Positions 55,064 to 63,942 are shown, counted from the first letter of the stretch. The stretch is 64,000 nt of DNA from an uncultured Flavobacteriales bacterium (GCA_946480815.1 CAMLLB010000002.1:97770-161769); one strand, 5' to 3'. Notes: generated by a model not told the origin, from the sequence alone. Translations and numbers: made by a program.

Positions 55064-56389
55064 ATGGCTAAAAAGAATAAACTATTCGTACTAGATACTT
55101 CTGTACTATTACACGACCACGATGCCATCATGCACTTTGAAAGACATGATGTCGCAATTCCAATTACAGTTTTGGAAGAATTGGACAAATTCAAAATCGG
55201 AAATGACACCAAAAATTTCTCAGCCCGTGAAGTAATCCGTTTCATTGACAGAATATCTGCAAGCGGAGGTTTACAACAGTGGATTACCCTGGGGCCGAAT
55301 TTAGGCGCATTTAAAGTATTGCTTGATTCACAACCGAAGGGTGTGGACGCAGAAGCTGTTTACGGTTCCGGAAAGAATGACCACAAAATTATTAATGCAA
55401 CCCTTGCGGTAAAAGAGCAGGAACCCAAAAAGGAGGTAATCCTTGTTACAAAAGACATCAACCTGCGCATCAAGGCAAAGGCGCTTGGAATCCTTGCTGA
55501 GGATTACGAAACGGGCAAAGTGCATTCAGAGGAACTGGAACAAACATCCAGTTCTACCATTGAGGGCATCGAATCCGAAACAATTAAGCAACTATTCCTC
55601 AAAGGAACAATCGATGAAGATGGTATTTTGGGAAATCAGAAAGTAGCAAACGGCTATTATATCCTTAAAAACGGAAAAAGTTCCGGTTTGGCGTATTTCG
55701 ATCCACATACCGATACACTTCAACGGGTAGAAAAAGAATATACTTCCGGAATTAAACCCAAAAATGCAGAACAGGCATTTGCTATCAATGCATTGATGAA
55801 TAACAACATCAAACTGGTTGCTTTGCAAGGGGTTGCCGGAACCGGAAAAACATTGCTTGCACTGGCAGCTGCATTGGAACAGCACAAACTCTTCCAGCAA
55901 ATTATTCTCGCCCGTCCGCTTGTCCCTTTATCCAATAAGGAAATCGGGTTCCTTCCGGGAGATGCGAAAGATAAAATCGGCCCGTACATGGAACCACTTT
56001 GGGACAACCTGAAGTTTATTAAATCCCAATTCGGAGAAAATGAAAAACGCCACAAGCACATTGTAGAAATGGAGGAAAGCGGACGTATTCTGATTACACC
56101 ACTTGCCTTCATTCGCGGGAGAAGCTTGTCCAATATTTTGTTCATCGTTGATGAGGCACAAAACCTGACCCCGCATGAGGTAAAAACAATCATTACCCGT
56201 GCCGGTGAAGGGACCAAGATCGTATTTACCGGAGACGTTCACCAGATCGACACGCCTTACCTGGATGAGAACAGTAACGGACTTGCCTACCTGATCGACC
56301 GTTTGAAAGGCCAGAACCTTTTTGCGCATGTTCGTCTGGAAAAAGGGGAACGTTCTGAATTAGCGAATCTTGCAAACGATCTGCTATAA
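55064..56389 (+). CDS. PhoH-family protein: PIN-type nuclease domain fused to a PhoH ATPase
   Basis: 441-residue cytosolic protein. The N-terminal PIN domain (about 1-150) begins LFVLDTSVLLHDHDAIMHF with the first acidic residue of the site, and continues IPITVLEELDKFK and a later VTKDINLRIKA acidic pair. The C-terminal PhoH domain is an RNA helicase-like ATPase with Walker A GVAGTGKT (256-263), LARPLVPLSNKEIGFLPGD, and Walker B FIVDEAQNLTPHEVKTIITR. This is the PhoH2 type (PIN-PhoH), thought to unwind and cut RNA. Length and order are standard; an isolated gene. Confidence 0.94.
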   Translation: MAKKNKLFVLDTSVLLHDHDAIMHFERHDVAIPITVLEELDKFKIGNDTKNFSAREVIRFIDRISASGGLQQWITLGPNLGAFKVLLDSQPKGVDAEAVYGSGKNDHKIINATLAVKEQEPKKEVILVTKDINLRIKAKALGILAEDYETGKVHSEELEQTSSSTIEGIESETIKQLFLKGTIDEDGILGNQKVANGYYILKNGKSSGLAYFDPHTDTLQRVEKEYTSGIKPKNAEQAFAINALMNNNIKLVALQGVAGTGKTLLALAAALEQHKLFQQIILARPLVPLSNKEIGFLPGDAKDKIGPYMEPLWDNLKFIKSQFGENEKRHKHIVEMEESGRILITPLAFIRGRSLSNILFIVDEAQNLTPHEVKTIITRAGEGTKIVFTGDVHQIDTPYLDENSNGLAYLIDRLKGQNLFAHVRLEKGERSELANLANDLL

Positions 56390-56450
56390 ATCACTAATTA
56401 ATGATAAGTCGTAAATAATTATTAGTTTTAATCGCAAAATAACTTAACAT

Positions 56451-57053
56451 ATGAAAAAATTAATTTTAGGACTAGGATTCATTTTTGGTCTTGCGAGCAT
56501 GGCCAGTGCTCAAAAAATCTTATTGCTTGAAGGAGACTTGGGCTTTATGGCAGACACAAAAGAAATCAATGTAGTTTACAATTTCGAAGCGCTTGAAGTA
56601 GGAGATTACCCGTCTGAAAAAGCTTACAAAGAAAAAAAAGTTAAAGAATTAAATGCCAAAGAATCCGGTCGCGGAGACAAGTGGTCCGAATCATGGGAAC
56701 GTGATAAGGAAGTTCGTTACCCGGAGAAATTCGAGGAGTTGTTCACAAAAGGTCTTGCGGCTAAAAAAGTAAACGCTACCCGTAACAACGATAAAGCGAC
56801 TGTTACACTTACTGTTAAGACAAAATTCATAGAGCCTGGTTACAACATCGGGATCTCGAGCAAGCCGGCTGCTGCATCTTTCGAGTACATTTTTACAGAT
56901 GGTGACGGAAAAGTATTGGCAACATTGTCTCAAAAAATGGTTCCGGGAGCAAATGCAATGGGGGCAGATTTTGATACAGGCGGTCGTATTGCTGAATCAT
57001 ATGCTAAAGCTGGAAAAATGCTTGCAGCTTTCATCGTGAAAAACTTGAAATAA
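56451..57053 (+). CDS. Secreted protein of unknown function
   Basis: 200 residues. Signal peptide (MKKLILGLGFIFGLASMASAQ), then a soluble domain with a Lys/Glu-rich helical stretch (SEKAYKEKKVKELNAKESGRGDKW) and a beta-rich second half (KATVTLTVKTKFIEPGYNIGISSKPAAASFEYIF). No lipobox and no T9SS sorting domain, so it is probably periplasmic. The phrase on an exported 'FMADTKEINVVYNFEAL' domain ending with a small glycine-rich tail recalls conserved Bacteroidota hypothetical proteins, but I cannot name a family. A likely single-gene transcript, followed by a dispersed repeat and a terminator. Confidence 0.8.
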   Translation: MKKLILGLGFIFGLASMASAQKILLLEGDLGFMADTKEINVVYNFEALEVGDYPSEKAYKEKKVKELNAKESGRGDKWSESWERDKEVRYPEKFEELFTKGLAAKKVNATRNNDKATVTLTVKTKFIEPGYNIGISSKPAAASFEYIFTDGDGKVLATLSQKMVPGANAMGADFDTGGRIAESYAKAGKMLAAFIVKNLK

Positions 57054-57079
57054 GAATCTGCCGTGGCAGATTATAATAA

Positions 57080-57096
57080 ACAAGCGTTAGCGCAGT
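57080..57096. repeat. Dispersed 17-bp repeat, copy B
   Basis: acaagcgttagcgcagt, exact reverse complement of the copy at 18785-18801. Confidence 0.6.
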
Positions 57097-57146
57097 TTAA
57101 CCTGTCGCTTTCAATGAGAAAAAAGCATCGTTTTCTACGAAAAAAC

Positions 57147-57180
57147 AAAATGCCTCGGTCTTTCGGATTGGGGCATTTTT
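57147..57180 (+). terminator. Intrinsic terminator after the secreted unknown protein
   Basis: aaaatgcc (57147-57154) pairs with ggcatttt (57172-57179), extended by a G-U pair, followed by T. Confidence 0.75.
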
Positions 57181-57230
57181 AGTTCAATCCATTTCTTCTG
57201 TGTAAATTCACCCTACAAATTCATACAGTT

Positions 57231-57932
57231 ATGGGCACTTTTCGCAGCGATCTGTCAAACACGCAATACCCGCTTTCCGAACGTATCTCAGCAAGGACTA
57301 TCCGGGGTTCTATTTTAGAACTTATTCAAAAAGAAAATCCCGATTTCAATGAAAATTGCCATTTATCCATCGGTGAATTGAACAACTACCGGGAAAAATA
57401 CCTTTCCGATATGATGCAGCAACAATTGGGTGAATTATCCAATCTTGATAAAACCGTACTAAACTCACTGAATGAAAAAAAATTAATTTCAGATCAGCTG
57501 GAAGATCAGGAATCGGCAGACACTCTTGGTCAACGCGTAGCAGACCGTGTTGCCAGTTTCGGTGGAAGCTGGACTTTTATTATTTCCTTCATGGCTTTTT
57601 TACTGATTTGGATCGCATTCAACGCTTTTTTCTTATTGAACAAAGGCTTTGACCCCTATCCCTTTATTCTTTTAAATCTTATTCTATCGTGTCTGGCAGC
57701 ACTTCAGGCACCGGTAATTATGATGAGCCAGAACAGACAGGAAGAAAAAGACAGGGAACGTGCTAAAAAAGATTATATGATCAACCTGAAATCGGAAGTC
57801 GAGATCCGTTTGTTGCATGACAAGATAGATCACCTCATCATCCACCAACAACAAGAGTTGCTGGAAATGCAAAAAATCCAACTGGATACCATGAAAGATT
57901 TGCTTGTTAAACACAAAGGCGGAAAAGAATGA
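57231..57932 (+). CDS. DUF1003-family membrane protein
   Basis: 233 residues with two membrane segments (about 113-135 and 143-163) separated by the conserved NKGFDPYPFILLNLILS turn and preceded by DRVASFGGSWTFII, the DUF1003 signature. The stretch QAPVIMMSQNRQEEKDRERAKKDY and a long C-terminal helix with IDHLIIHQQQELLEMQKIQLD also match the family. Its function is unknown. It overlaps the next gene by 4 bases (ATGA), so the two are translationally coupled. Confidence 0.92.
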   Translation: MGTFRSDLSNTQYPLSERISARTIRGSILELIQKENPDFNENCHLSIGELNNYREKYLSDMMQQQLGELSNLDKTVLNSLNEKKLISDQLEDQESADTLGQRVADRVASFGGSWTFIISFMAFLLIWIAFNAFFLLNKGFDPYPFILLNLILSCLAALQAPVIMMSQNRQEEKDRERAKKDYMINLKSEVEIRLLHDKIDHLIIHQQQELLEMQKIQLDTMKDLLVKHKGGKE

Positions 57933-59122
57933 TCCCTGCCAGGTTCTATTATCCTTCACCGGGCTTTTCTATCTATTGGAAAAACGGAAACGGGAAGAAA
58001 CTTGCGGAAAGGCTTACAGGAAGTTTTCCCGAAAAGGAAGAGATTGAGCAGTTTATTCCACGGCTTTTTGAAACGGACGAACTTGCGGATTCTGTCATTC
58101 GGGAAGTCTACCAGGTCCATGGCTTCAAACAGGCAGACCAATGGATCACACAATTACTCGCCGGTGAAAAAGTAACAGGTGTTCCCGAATCACTGGATCA
58201 GATCATTCATCAGGTTACAACGGTCCCATCCTGGTTAAACGAAGAATTACTCGAACATGGAGCTTCCTTATGCAGAAGGTCCGGTTCACTGGGATTAATG
58301 GTTTTGCGTAACTATTGCCTGATGGGCGGTTACGAATCTTCTGCCATTAACAAACCACTTGTCTTTACAGGTGCTTTAAAAAAGGGCGCTGCTAAGCGCT
58401 TGACCGAAACAACCGAGTTCTGGGTTCGTATTGTTGGTGAAAAAGCCATTACAAGTCCTCAAAATGGCATAAAAGAATGTTTAAAGATTCGTCTGATGCA
58501 TGCCTATGCACGGGTTAGTATTCTCGAGGAAGGAAAATGGCAGGAAGAAAACTGGGGAGCTCCGCTCAATCAGTGGGACATGCTCGCAACCAACCTGGGT
58601 TTCTCCATTATCTTTTTAGACGGTTTACGAAAGCTCGGCATGAAACCAACCGAACTGGAAATTCAGGGACTCTTTCACTTTTGGAAATATGTAGGATACC
58701 TGCTCGGAACTCCGGAAGCTTACTTTCCCGAAACGGAATCCGACGCCATTCGTGCAATCTATGCCTGGACAATTACACAAGCTCCTGCAGATGCGGATAC
58801 GATTTCACTGGCCCATGCCCTTACATTAGAACCTTTGGACGGCCCTTTTCCCAACAAAAACTGGCAAAAGAAACTCGTTTATAAAACGCACTTGGGGTAC
58901 AACCGCTATTTCCTGGGAAAAACATCTTGTGAAACCATGCAACTGCCACAAACAGTATGGCGTTTCTTTCCTTCTATCCAAAGATTCTTTGTTCAATTGG
59001 GACAACCATTCGTACATCTTTCAAAGAAAAGTTACCTGGGTTCCGTAAATCGCAATCGCAAAGCCCAAACCAAGGTTGTCAATGCTTACCTTGAAAGTCA
59101 TGGGAGAAAGAAGGTCCTGTAA
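57929..59122 (+). CDS. MpaB-type oxygenase (DUF2236/Lcp-like)
   Basis: 397-residue protein of the oxygenase MpaB/rubber-oxygenase (DUF2236) family, a helical fold that binds heme b. Visible family regions are the early PGLI-like SLGLMVLRNYCLMGGYESSAINKPL, RLTETTEFWVRIVGE, KIRLMHAYARVSI (with a His typical of the heme ligand), and EIQGLFHFWKYVGYLLGTPEAYFP. No signal peptide is present. The substrate is not known; the latex-degrading Lcp and the fungal MpaB act on isoprenoid chains. It overlaps the DUF1003 gene by 4 bases. Confidence 0.85.
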   Translation: MIPARFYYPSPGFSIYWKNGNGKKLAERLTGSFPEKEEIEQFIPRLFETDELADSVIREVYQVHGFKQADQWITQLLAGEKVTGVPESLDQIIHQVTTVPSWLNEELLEHGASLCRRSGSLGLMVLRNYCLMGGYESSAINKPLVFTGALKKGAAKRLTETTEFWVRIVGEKAITSPQNGIKECLKIRLMHAYARVSILEEGKWQEENWGAPLNQWDMLATNLGFSIIFLDGLRKLGMKPTELEIQGLFHFWKYVGYLLGTPEAYFPETESDAIRAIYAWTITQAPADADTISLAHALTLEPLDGPFPNKNWQKKLVYKTHLGYNRYFLGKTSCETMQLPQTVWRFFPSIQRFFVQLGQPFVHLSKKSYLGSVNRNRKAQTKVVNAYLESHGRKKVL

Positions 59123-59148
59123 ATAACCATTCATTCCATTCGTTATCG

Positions 59149-60423
59149 CTATTCAGCCGGAGTGTTTCCTACACCGTAGGTATATACATTATATGGAAGA
59201 ATGAACTTCGCGATGCGTTGCGCCAGGAAACTGCTGATTAGGACCGGAAGAAAAAGGGCATAGCCGTTTGGGACCAGGTTACAAACTAAGATCAGCGCTG
59301 TAAACGGTGCCGAAATTGCCGATGAAAGCGTAGCTGCAACTCCGGCCAAAGCAAAATTTAGAGGAACCAGTTCCGTATTAAAAACATGATTGCAGAGCAA
59401 GGCAAAAAACAAGCCCAAAACTGCACCCACTACAATACTCGGAGCAAATACACCACCATCGCCACCGGCACCCAAGGTCAATGCGGCAACCAAGGGTTTA
59501 AGCAAAATCAACAACCCCAAAATCAACAGGGAAACCGGCTCCTTAGCCAAGACTTGCCGGATCAGTTCCGTGAGTCCATGATAGCTGTCTCCATAAAGAA
59601 ATGGAAGGCATAAAATCGCGAATCCGACTAACAAAGCTCCCAAATTCACCCGCAAGAAATTATTCGGGATCTTCGCAAAGAAGTCTTTGATCCGGATGAC
59701 CAAAATGGTAAAATAAACCGATAGCAAAGCGCCGAACAAGCTCAGCAGGAAGAAAAAAGGTAAGGCTTTCCAAGCCCAATCCTGAACCTCGAATGGCAAC
59801 AAAGGTCTACTGTTTTGTGCCAACACAAAGATCCAGGTTATCAATCCTGCAGAAATACAAGCAATCAAAAGTGATTTATTCACCTTCCGTGCAATGACTT
59901 CCAGGGCAAAAAGTAAACCAACCAGCGGACTTCCAAACAACACGCCCACTCCCGCAACAACTCCTGCACTTACCAATTCGCGTTTGTACATTTTGGCAGA
60001 GAAATCGCGTTTGTACGCTTCATTTCCAACTGTAGCCGTTGCAACCACGGTAGAAACTTCTATCCCGGTTGAGCCTCCGAAAATGACTGTAAAAAACCCA
60101 TTCAACAAATGAGACGGAACCTTGAATAAGGGTAAATGATCTTTTCGTTGGTCAAGCGTTTTATAAATTTCCGTAATTCCCTTGTTTTTCCGATTCCGGA
60201 AAAGGTATTTGCGCAGGAAATAAATGGTTGTGATTCCACAGGTCGGGAAAACAATAAACCAGATGAAATTTGTTTTGCTGGCAAACGTAAACAAATGATG
60301 TTGAAACTCTTCCGTTAGCCACTTTAAAAGAAAAGCCAAAACACAACAGATCAAAGCGGTCAACATGGAAACAATAACCAGTTTTACATCGTTGTATAAG
60401 ATGATCCTTTTTCTTTCAGTCAT
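59149..60423 (-). CDS. ClC-type chloride channel/antiporter
   Basis: 424-residue membrane protein of the ClC family without C-terminal CBS domains. Many membrane helices are seen; conserved parts are FGGSTGIEVSTVVATATVG, which carries the gating Glu in the place of GREGP, and LGAGGDGGVFAPSIVVGA, the GxFxP ion-binding segment. The first filter motif GSGIP is not obvious; the equivalent region reads VGVLFGSPLVGLLFALEV in a later helix. The loss of the canonical EGP (here IEV) is a variation to keep in mind when assigning ion specificity. Convergent with the MpaB gene. Confidence 0.88.
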   Translation of the reverse strand: MTERKRIILYNDVKLVIVSMLTALICCVLAFLLKWLTEEFQHHLFTFASKTNFIWFIVFPTCGITTIYFLRKYLFRNRKNKGITEIYKTLDQRKDHLPLFKVPSHLLNGFFTVIFGGSTGIEVSTVVATATVGNEAYKRDFSAKMYKRELVSAGVVAGVGVLFGSPLVGLLFALEVIARKVNKSLLIACISAGLITWIFVLAQNSRPLLPFEVQDWAWKALPFFFLLSLFGALLSVYFTILVIRIKDFFAKIPNNFLRVNLGALLVGFAILCLPFLYGDSYHGLTELIRQVLAKEPVSLLILGLLILLKPLVAALTLGAGGDGGVFAPSIVVGAVLGLFFALLCNHVFNTELVPLNFALAGVAATLSSAISAPFTALILVCNLVPNGYALFLPVLISSFLAQRIAKFILPYNVYTYGVGNTPAE

Positions 60424-60472
60424 GTCCGCAAAAATACAGATTAATTGAATTTTATGCAGCTGAGGATTTTTC

Positions 60473-61243
60473 CTACTTCAATAATTCAAGAATCTTAACA
60501 CTTTTATTTTTCCTGGCAATTTGGATTGGCGTCAGACCGTAATGAATATCGTCTCCGCAGTCAAACGTTTCAGGAATTGCCTTGTTTGCACCTCTCTTAA
60601 GAAGGTATTTTACCAAAGGAACATTGTCCTTCTTCACAGCTATGATCAACGCATTTTCCCCATCGCAATTAATGATGCTATTGATTTCTTCATTCGTCAA
60701 AATCAGGAGATCAAGTACTTCGTAATCTTCCTTCAAAACTGCCTGTTCCAGCACCCAAAGCTTTCCACCTGAATTACCGATTTCCTGGTTCGCTCCTTGT
60801 TTCAGCAGAAAGCGGGCACATTCATAGTGCTGATAAAAACCGGCATGGCGGAAAGATCCGTTTTCTTTGAAAGGTGCTCCGTGTTCAACTAAATAAGCCA
60901 GAATATCGCAAGCACCGTATTCACAGGCAACCAGAACAGGTGAATAAGTTGAACTATTAACGTTCGCACCATGTTCGATCAATGCAACAACCATATTGAA
61001 ATTCTTTTGCCAAATTGCAGCCTGCAGGGGAGGAATTTTTGTTTCAGGCTCACTATTTCCGGGGAACTCTTTGGATTCCAGCATTTCCAACACCTCTTTC
61101 TCATTATTGGAAAAAATCGCATCGTAGAATTTGGAAACCACTTCTTCAGACTGTGACAAAGAGCAAAATGATGGTAAACAGCTCATTAAAATCAGTATTC
61201 CTTTTAGCGTAGAAAACTGAATGTGGTTGATCTTATTAAACAT
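60473..61243 (-). CDS. Ankyrin-repeat protein with an N-terminal signal
   Basis: 256 residues. A hydrophobic N-terminal segment (about 15-30, LKGILILMSCLPSFC) could be a signal peptide. Then about five ankyrin repeats: PPLQAAIWQKNFNMVVALIEHGANVN, SPVLVACEYGACDILAYLVEHGAP, FLLKQGANQEIGN, NALIIAVKKDNVPLVKYLLKRGANKA and a final capped repeat (LTPIQIARKNKSVKILELL). It is probably a periplasmic protein-interaction module. No partner gene is adjacent; the cassette gene that follows downstream at 61351-61728 is on the same strand but upstream in transcription. Confidence 0.85.
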   Translation of the reverse strand: MFNKINHIQFSTLKGILILMSCLPSFCSLSQSEEVVSKFYDAIFSNNEKEVLEMLESKEFPGNSEPETKIPPLQAAIWQKNFNMVVALIEHGANVNSSTYSPVLVACEYGACDILAYLVEHGAPFKENGSFRHAGFYQHYECARFLLKQGANQEIGNSGGKLWVLEQAVLKEDYEVLDLLILTNEEINSIINCDGENALIIAVKKDNVPLVKYLLKRGANKAIPETFDCGDDIHYGLTPIQIARKNKSVKILELLK

Positions 61244-61317
61244 ACTGTTAAATCCAAATTTACTTTAAGATTACAAAAAATAGTATCCGTATTCCTGCGG
61301 ATGACCGATTAATGTCT

Positions 61318-61349
61318 CCCGCGGAGGAGCGCAGATGTTCGCAGAGATT
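61318..61349 (+). repeat. Left 10-bp-unit array of the GxxExxY cassette
   Basis: After cc: cgcggaggag, cgcagatgtt, cgcagagatt. The array ends one base before the GxxExxY stop codon. Confidence 0.75.
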
Positions 61350-61350
61350 A

Positions 61351-61728
61351 TTATAGTCCATTTACTTTTCGAAAGATATTATCCTTCAAAAAATCGGTAT
61401 TAAAATTTACTAATATCCCCAATTTTAAATCGGAAAGCTTAAGATAAGTTATTAATTGCTTATGGTGTACCTTATGAATCGCATCCACTGATTTTAACTC
61501 TATAATTACTTTATTTTCAACAAGCAGATCAAGTTTATATGCATTCTGCAAAATTAAATCTTTATACCTCAACGGAAGCTCTACCTGAGATTTTACTTTT
61601 AGTCCGGTCCTTTCAAGTTCATATTTTATTGCAAATTCATAGGATGATTCTAACAATCCAGGTTCCAATTCTTCATAAACCTCATAGATTGCTCTACGGA
61701 TTTCATAACTGATTTCGTTTTCGTTCAT
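61351..61728 (-). CDS. GxxExxY protein (PDDEXK_3, nuclease-like fold)
   Basis: 125 residues. The family motif GxxExxY is at residues 24-30 (GLLESSY). It is followed by ELPLRYKDLIL and the segment KLDLLVENKVIIELKSV, in which Asp67, Glu77 and Lys79 form a D-x9-E-x-K pattern typical of the PD-(D/E)XK nuclease fold; Pfam groups the family as PDDEXK_3. The function of GxxExxY proteins has not been established. The ATG at 61728 gives the usual N-terminus. It stands alone between metG and the ankyrin gene, framed by inverted arrays of the 10-bp unit. An alternative reading is a simple conserved hypothetical gene beside unrelated repeats. Confidence 0.9.
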   Translation of the reverse strand: MNENEISYEIRRAIYEVYEELEPGLLESSYEFAIKYELERTGLKVKSQVELPLRYKDLILQNAYKLDLLVENKVIIELKSVDAIHKVHHKQLITYLKLSDLKLGILVNFNTDFLKDNIFRKVNGL

Positions 61729-61842
61729 AACATGAAATTAGAACGATACTTTTTAAAAATCAATCACTTAAACTATTGATTATTAATCACTTTTTCCTTA
61801 TTTTATATTAAACCTGAAACAGAAAAACCAATTAATATCAAA

Positions 61843-61873
61843 ACCTCTGCGCTCTTCAGCGAACCTCCGCGGG
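61843..61873 (-). repeat. Right 10-bp-unit array of the GxxExxY cassette (inverted)
   Basis: Read on the minus strand after cc: cgcggaggtt, cgctgaagag, cgcagaggtt. Confidence 0.75.
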
Positions 61874-61880
61874 AACTAAC

Positions 61881-63938
61881 CTATCGTATCTCTCCACCGG
61901 CCTCAAACCCTTTTTCAGGGATCATGAAGCTTAGTTTTCCTTCTTCATTTTCTGCCATTAAGATCATTCCCTGGGATTCCACACCACGAATTTTGCGCGG
62001 AGCCAGGTTCATCAAGACAGCTACCGTTTTTCCAACCACTTCTTCGGGAGTATAATGTTCTGCTATTCCCGAAACAATCGTGCGCGTATCAATTCCTGTA
62101 TTCACGGTCAACTGCAACAATTTATCTGCTTTCGGAACCCGGATTGCGTCTGTGATCGTTCCCAAACGAATATCCATTTTTGTAAAATCATCAAACGAAG
62201 TTTCTTCTTTTTGAGGAGGGAAATTCGTTGCGACCTGTGGCTGTGAGGCATGTAAATATTCCACTTCTTTCGCTACGAACTCGTCATCGATCTTCTGGAA
62301 CAAAATACTTGGCGCATTCGTTTGATCACCTGCCTGAAGCAAAATGCTTCCTGCTTCGTTCCAAGATTTTGGTTCTGTTCCAACAAATCCACGGATCTTA
62401 GCAGCGGTTTCAGGTAAGAAGGGATCCAATACCAAGCCTAAATTCGCAGTAATCTGCAAAGCAATATTCATAATCGTCTCCACACGCTTCGGATCGGTTT
62501 TCACCAATTTCCACGGTTCGTTATCTGCCAGATATTTATTCCCGATACGTGCAAGCATCATTGCTTCAGCCTGCGCATCACGTAATTTGTATTGGTAAAC
62601 CAAGTCTGCAATGCGCTGCGGGATCGCCTTCATATCTGTCAGAACCTGCTGATCTTCTGCTGTCAGTTCACCGCAAACCGGAACCTTTCCTTCGTAATAT
62701 TTTTGGGTCAATACCAACGCACGATTGATGAAATTCCCGAGAATATCAGCCAATTCGTTGTTCACCCGTGCCTGGTACTCTTTCCAGGTAAATTCGGCAT
62801 CCTTTGTTTCCGGTGCGATACACGTCAAGGTGTATTTCAGTTCATCGATTTTCTCCGGGTATTTTTCCAAATACTCGTGTAACCACACCGCCCAGTTGCG
62901 GGAAGTAGAAAATTTATCTCCTTCCAAATTCAGGAACTCGTAAGCCGGTACGTTGTCCGGTAAAATGAAGCCGCCGTGATCTTTCAACAGGATCGGGAAA
63001 ATGATCGCATGGAACACAATGTTGTCCTTCCCGATAAAATGTACCAGTTTACGTTCTTCGTTGCACCAGTAATCTTTCCAGTCTTTTCCGTTATCCAATG
63101 CCCATTGCTTGGTAGCAGAAATATAGCCGATCGGCGCATCCAGCCACACATACAATACTTTTCCATCAGCACCCGGAAGCGGAACAGGAACTCCCCAATC
63201 CAAATCACGTGTCATAGCACGCGGATGCAAACCGCCGTCAATCCAGGACATACACTGACCAACCACCTGGTTTCTCCAGGCTTTCGGATCGTGCTGTTTT
63301 TTGCCGTCCAGAATTCCTTCCTTGATCCACGGGCGCAGCCATTCTTCATGTTTGTCCATTGGCAGGAACCAGTGAGAGGTCGTACGTAAAACCGGTGATT
63401 TCCCACTCAACGTAGAGATCGGGTTTTTCAGATCCGTTGGACTTAAATCCGAACCGCATTTCTCACATTGATCTCCGTAAGCATTCGGATTTCCGCAATT
63501 CGGACATTCACCCGTGATATATCTGTCAGCTAAAAACTGCTGGTATTCTTCGTCGTAATATTGTTCGGTCGTTTCTTCGATAAATTTCCCGTTCTTCTCC
63601 AATACTTTGAAGAAATCCTGCGCCGTTTCAATGTGGATCTGCTCGGAAGTGCGATGGAAAATATCAAAAGAGATATTGAACTGTTTGAATGAATCACCGA
63701 TCATTTTATTGTACTTATCCACGATCTCACGAGGCGTAATTCCTTCCTTCTTAGCACGTAAAGTGATGGCAGCACCGTGCTCATCCGATCCACAGATAAA
63801 AGCCACATCGTGTCCGTTGGAGCGCAAAAAACGCACAAAAATATCAGCAGGTAGGTAAACACCGGCAACGTGTCCTAAATGAAGGGGTCCGTTCGCATAT
63901 GGGAGCGCAGCTGTTACAGTAAATTTCGATTTGTTCAT
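61881..63938 (-). CDS. metG: Methionine-tRNA ligase
   Basis: 685-residue class I synthetase charging initiator and elongator tRNA(Met). The catalytic domain has PYANGPLHLGH (residues 13-23, the HIGH motif). A zinc knuckle with CPNCGNPNAYGDQCEKCGSDL-type cysteines follows at about 145-165, and the KMSKS-equivalent is K342-FSTS (GDKFSTSRNW), a natural variant in many MetRS. The C-terminal EMAP-II/Trbp111-like tRNA-binding domain (about 575-685, DIRLGTITDAIRVPKADKLL and GMILMAENEEGKLSFMIPEKG) is present. A TACTTTTG box lies 4 bases before the ATG. Arrays of the 10-bp unit lie on both sides of the gene. Confidence 0.98.
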   Translation of the reverse strand: MNKSKFTVTAALPYANGPLHLGHVAGVYLPADIFVRFLRSNGHDVAFICGSDEHGAAITLRAKKEGITPREIVDKYNKMIGDSFKQFNISFDIFHRTSEQIHIETAQDFFKVLEKNGKFIEETTEQYYDEEYQQFLADRYITGECPNCGNPNAYGDQCEKCGSDLSPTDLKNPISTLSGKSPVLRTTSHWFLPMDKHEEWLRPWIKEGILDGKKQHDPKAWRNQVVGQCMSWIDGGLHPRAMTRDLDWGVPVPLPGADGKVLYVWLDAPIGYISATKQWALDNGKDWKDYWCNEERKLVHFIGKDNIVFHAIIFPILLKDHGGFILPDNVPAYEFLNLEGDKFSTSRNWAVWLHEYLEKYPEKIDELKYTLTCIAPETKDAEFTWKEYQARVNNELADILGNFINRALVLTQKYYEGKVPVCGELTAEDQQVLTDMKAIPQRIADLVYQYKLRDAQAEAMMLARIGNKYLADNEPWKLVKTDPKRVETIMNIALQITANLGLVLDPFLPETAAKIRGFVGTEPKSWNEAGSILLQAGDQTNAPSILFQKIDDEFVAKEVEYLHASQPQVATNFPPQKEETSFDDFTKMDIRLGTITDAIRVPKADKLLQLTVNTGIDTRTIVSGIAEHYTPEEVVGKTVAVLMNLAPRKIRGVESQGMILMAENEEGKLSFMIPEKGFEAGGEIR

Positions 63939-63942
63939 GATA

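Larger units (their letters stand above)
61318..61873 (-). mobile_element. Repeat-bounded cassette with a GxxExxY gene, next to metG
   Basis: Two degenerate arrays of a 10-bp unit (CGC-nGA-nGnn) in opposite orientation bracket one gene. Left array and reversed right array agree at 25 of 32 positions, with cccgcggagg identical at the outer ends. The right end lies 8 bases before the metG stop. I infer an insertion; no target-site duplication is evident. Confidence 0.55.
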
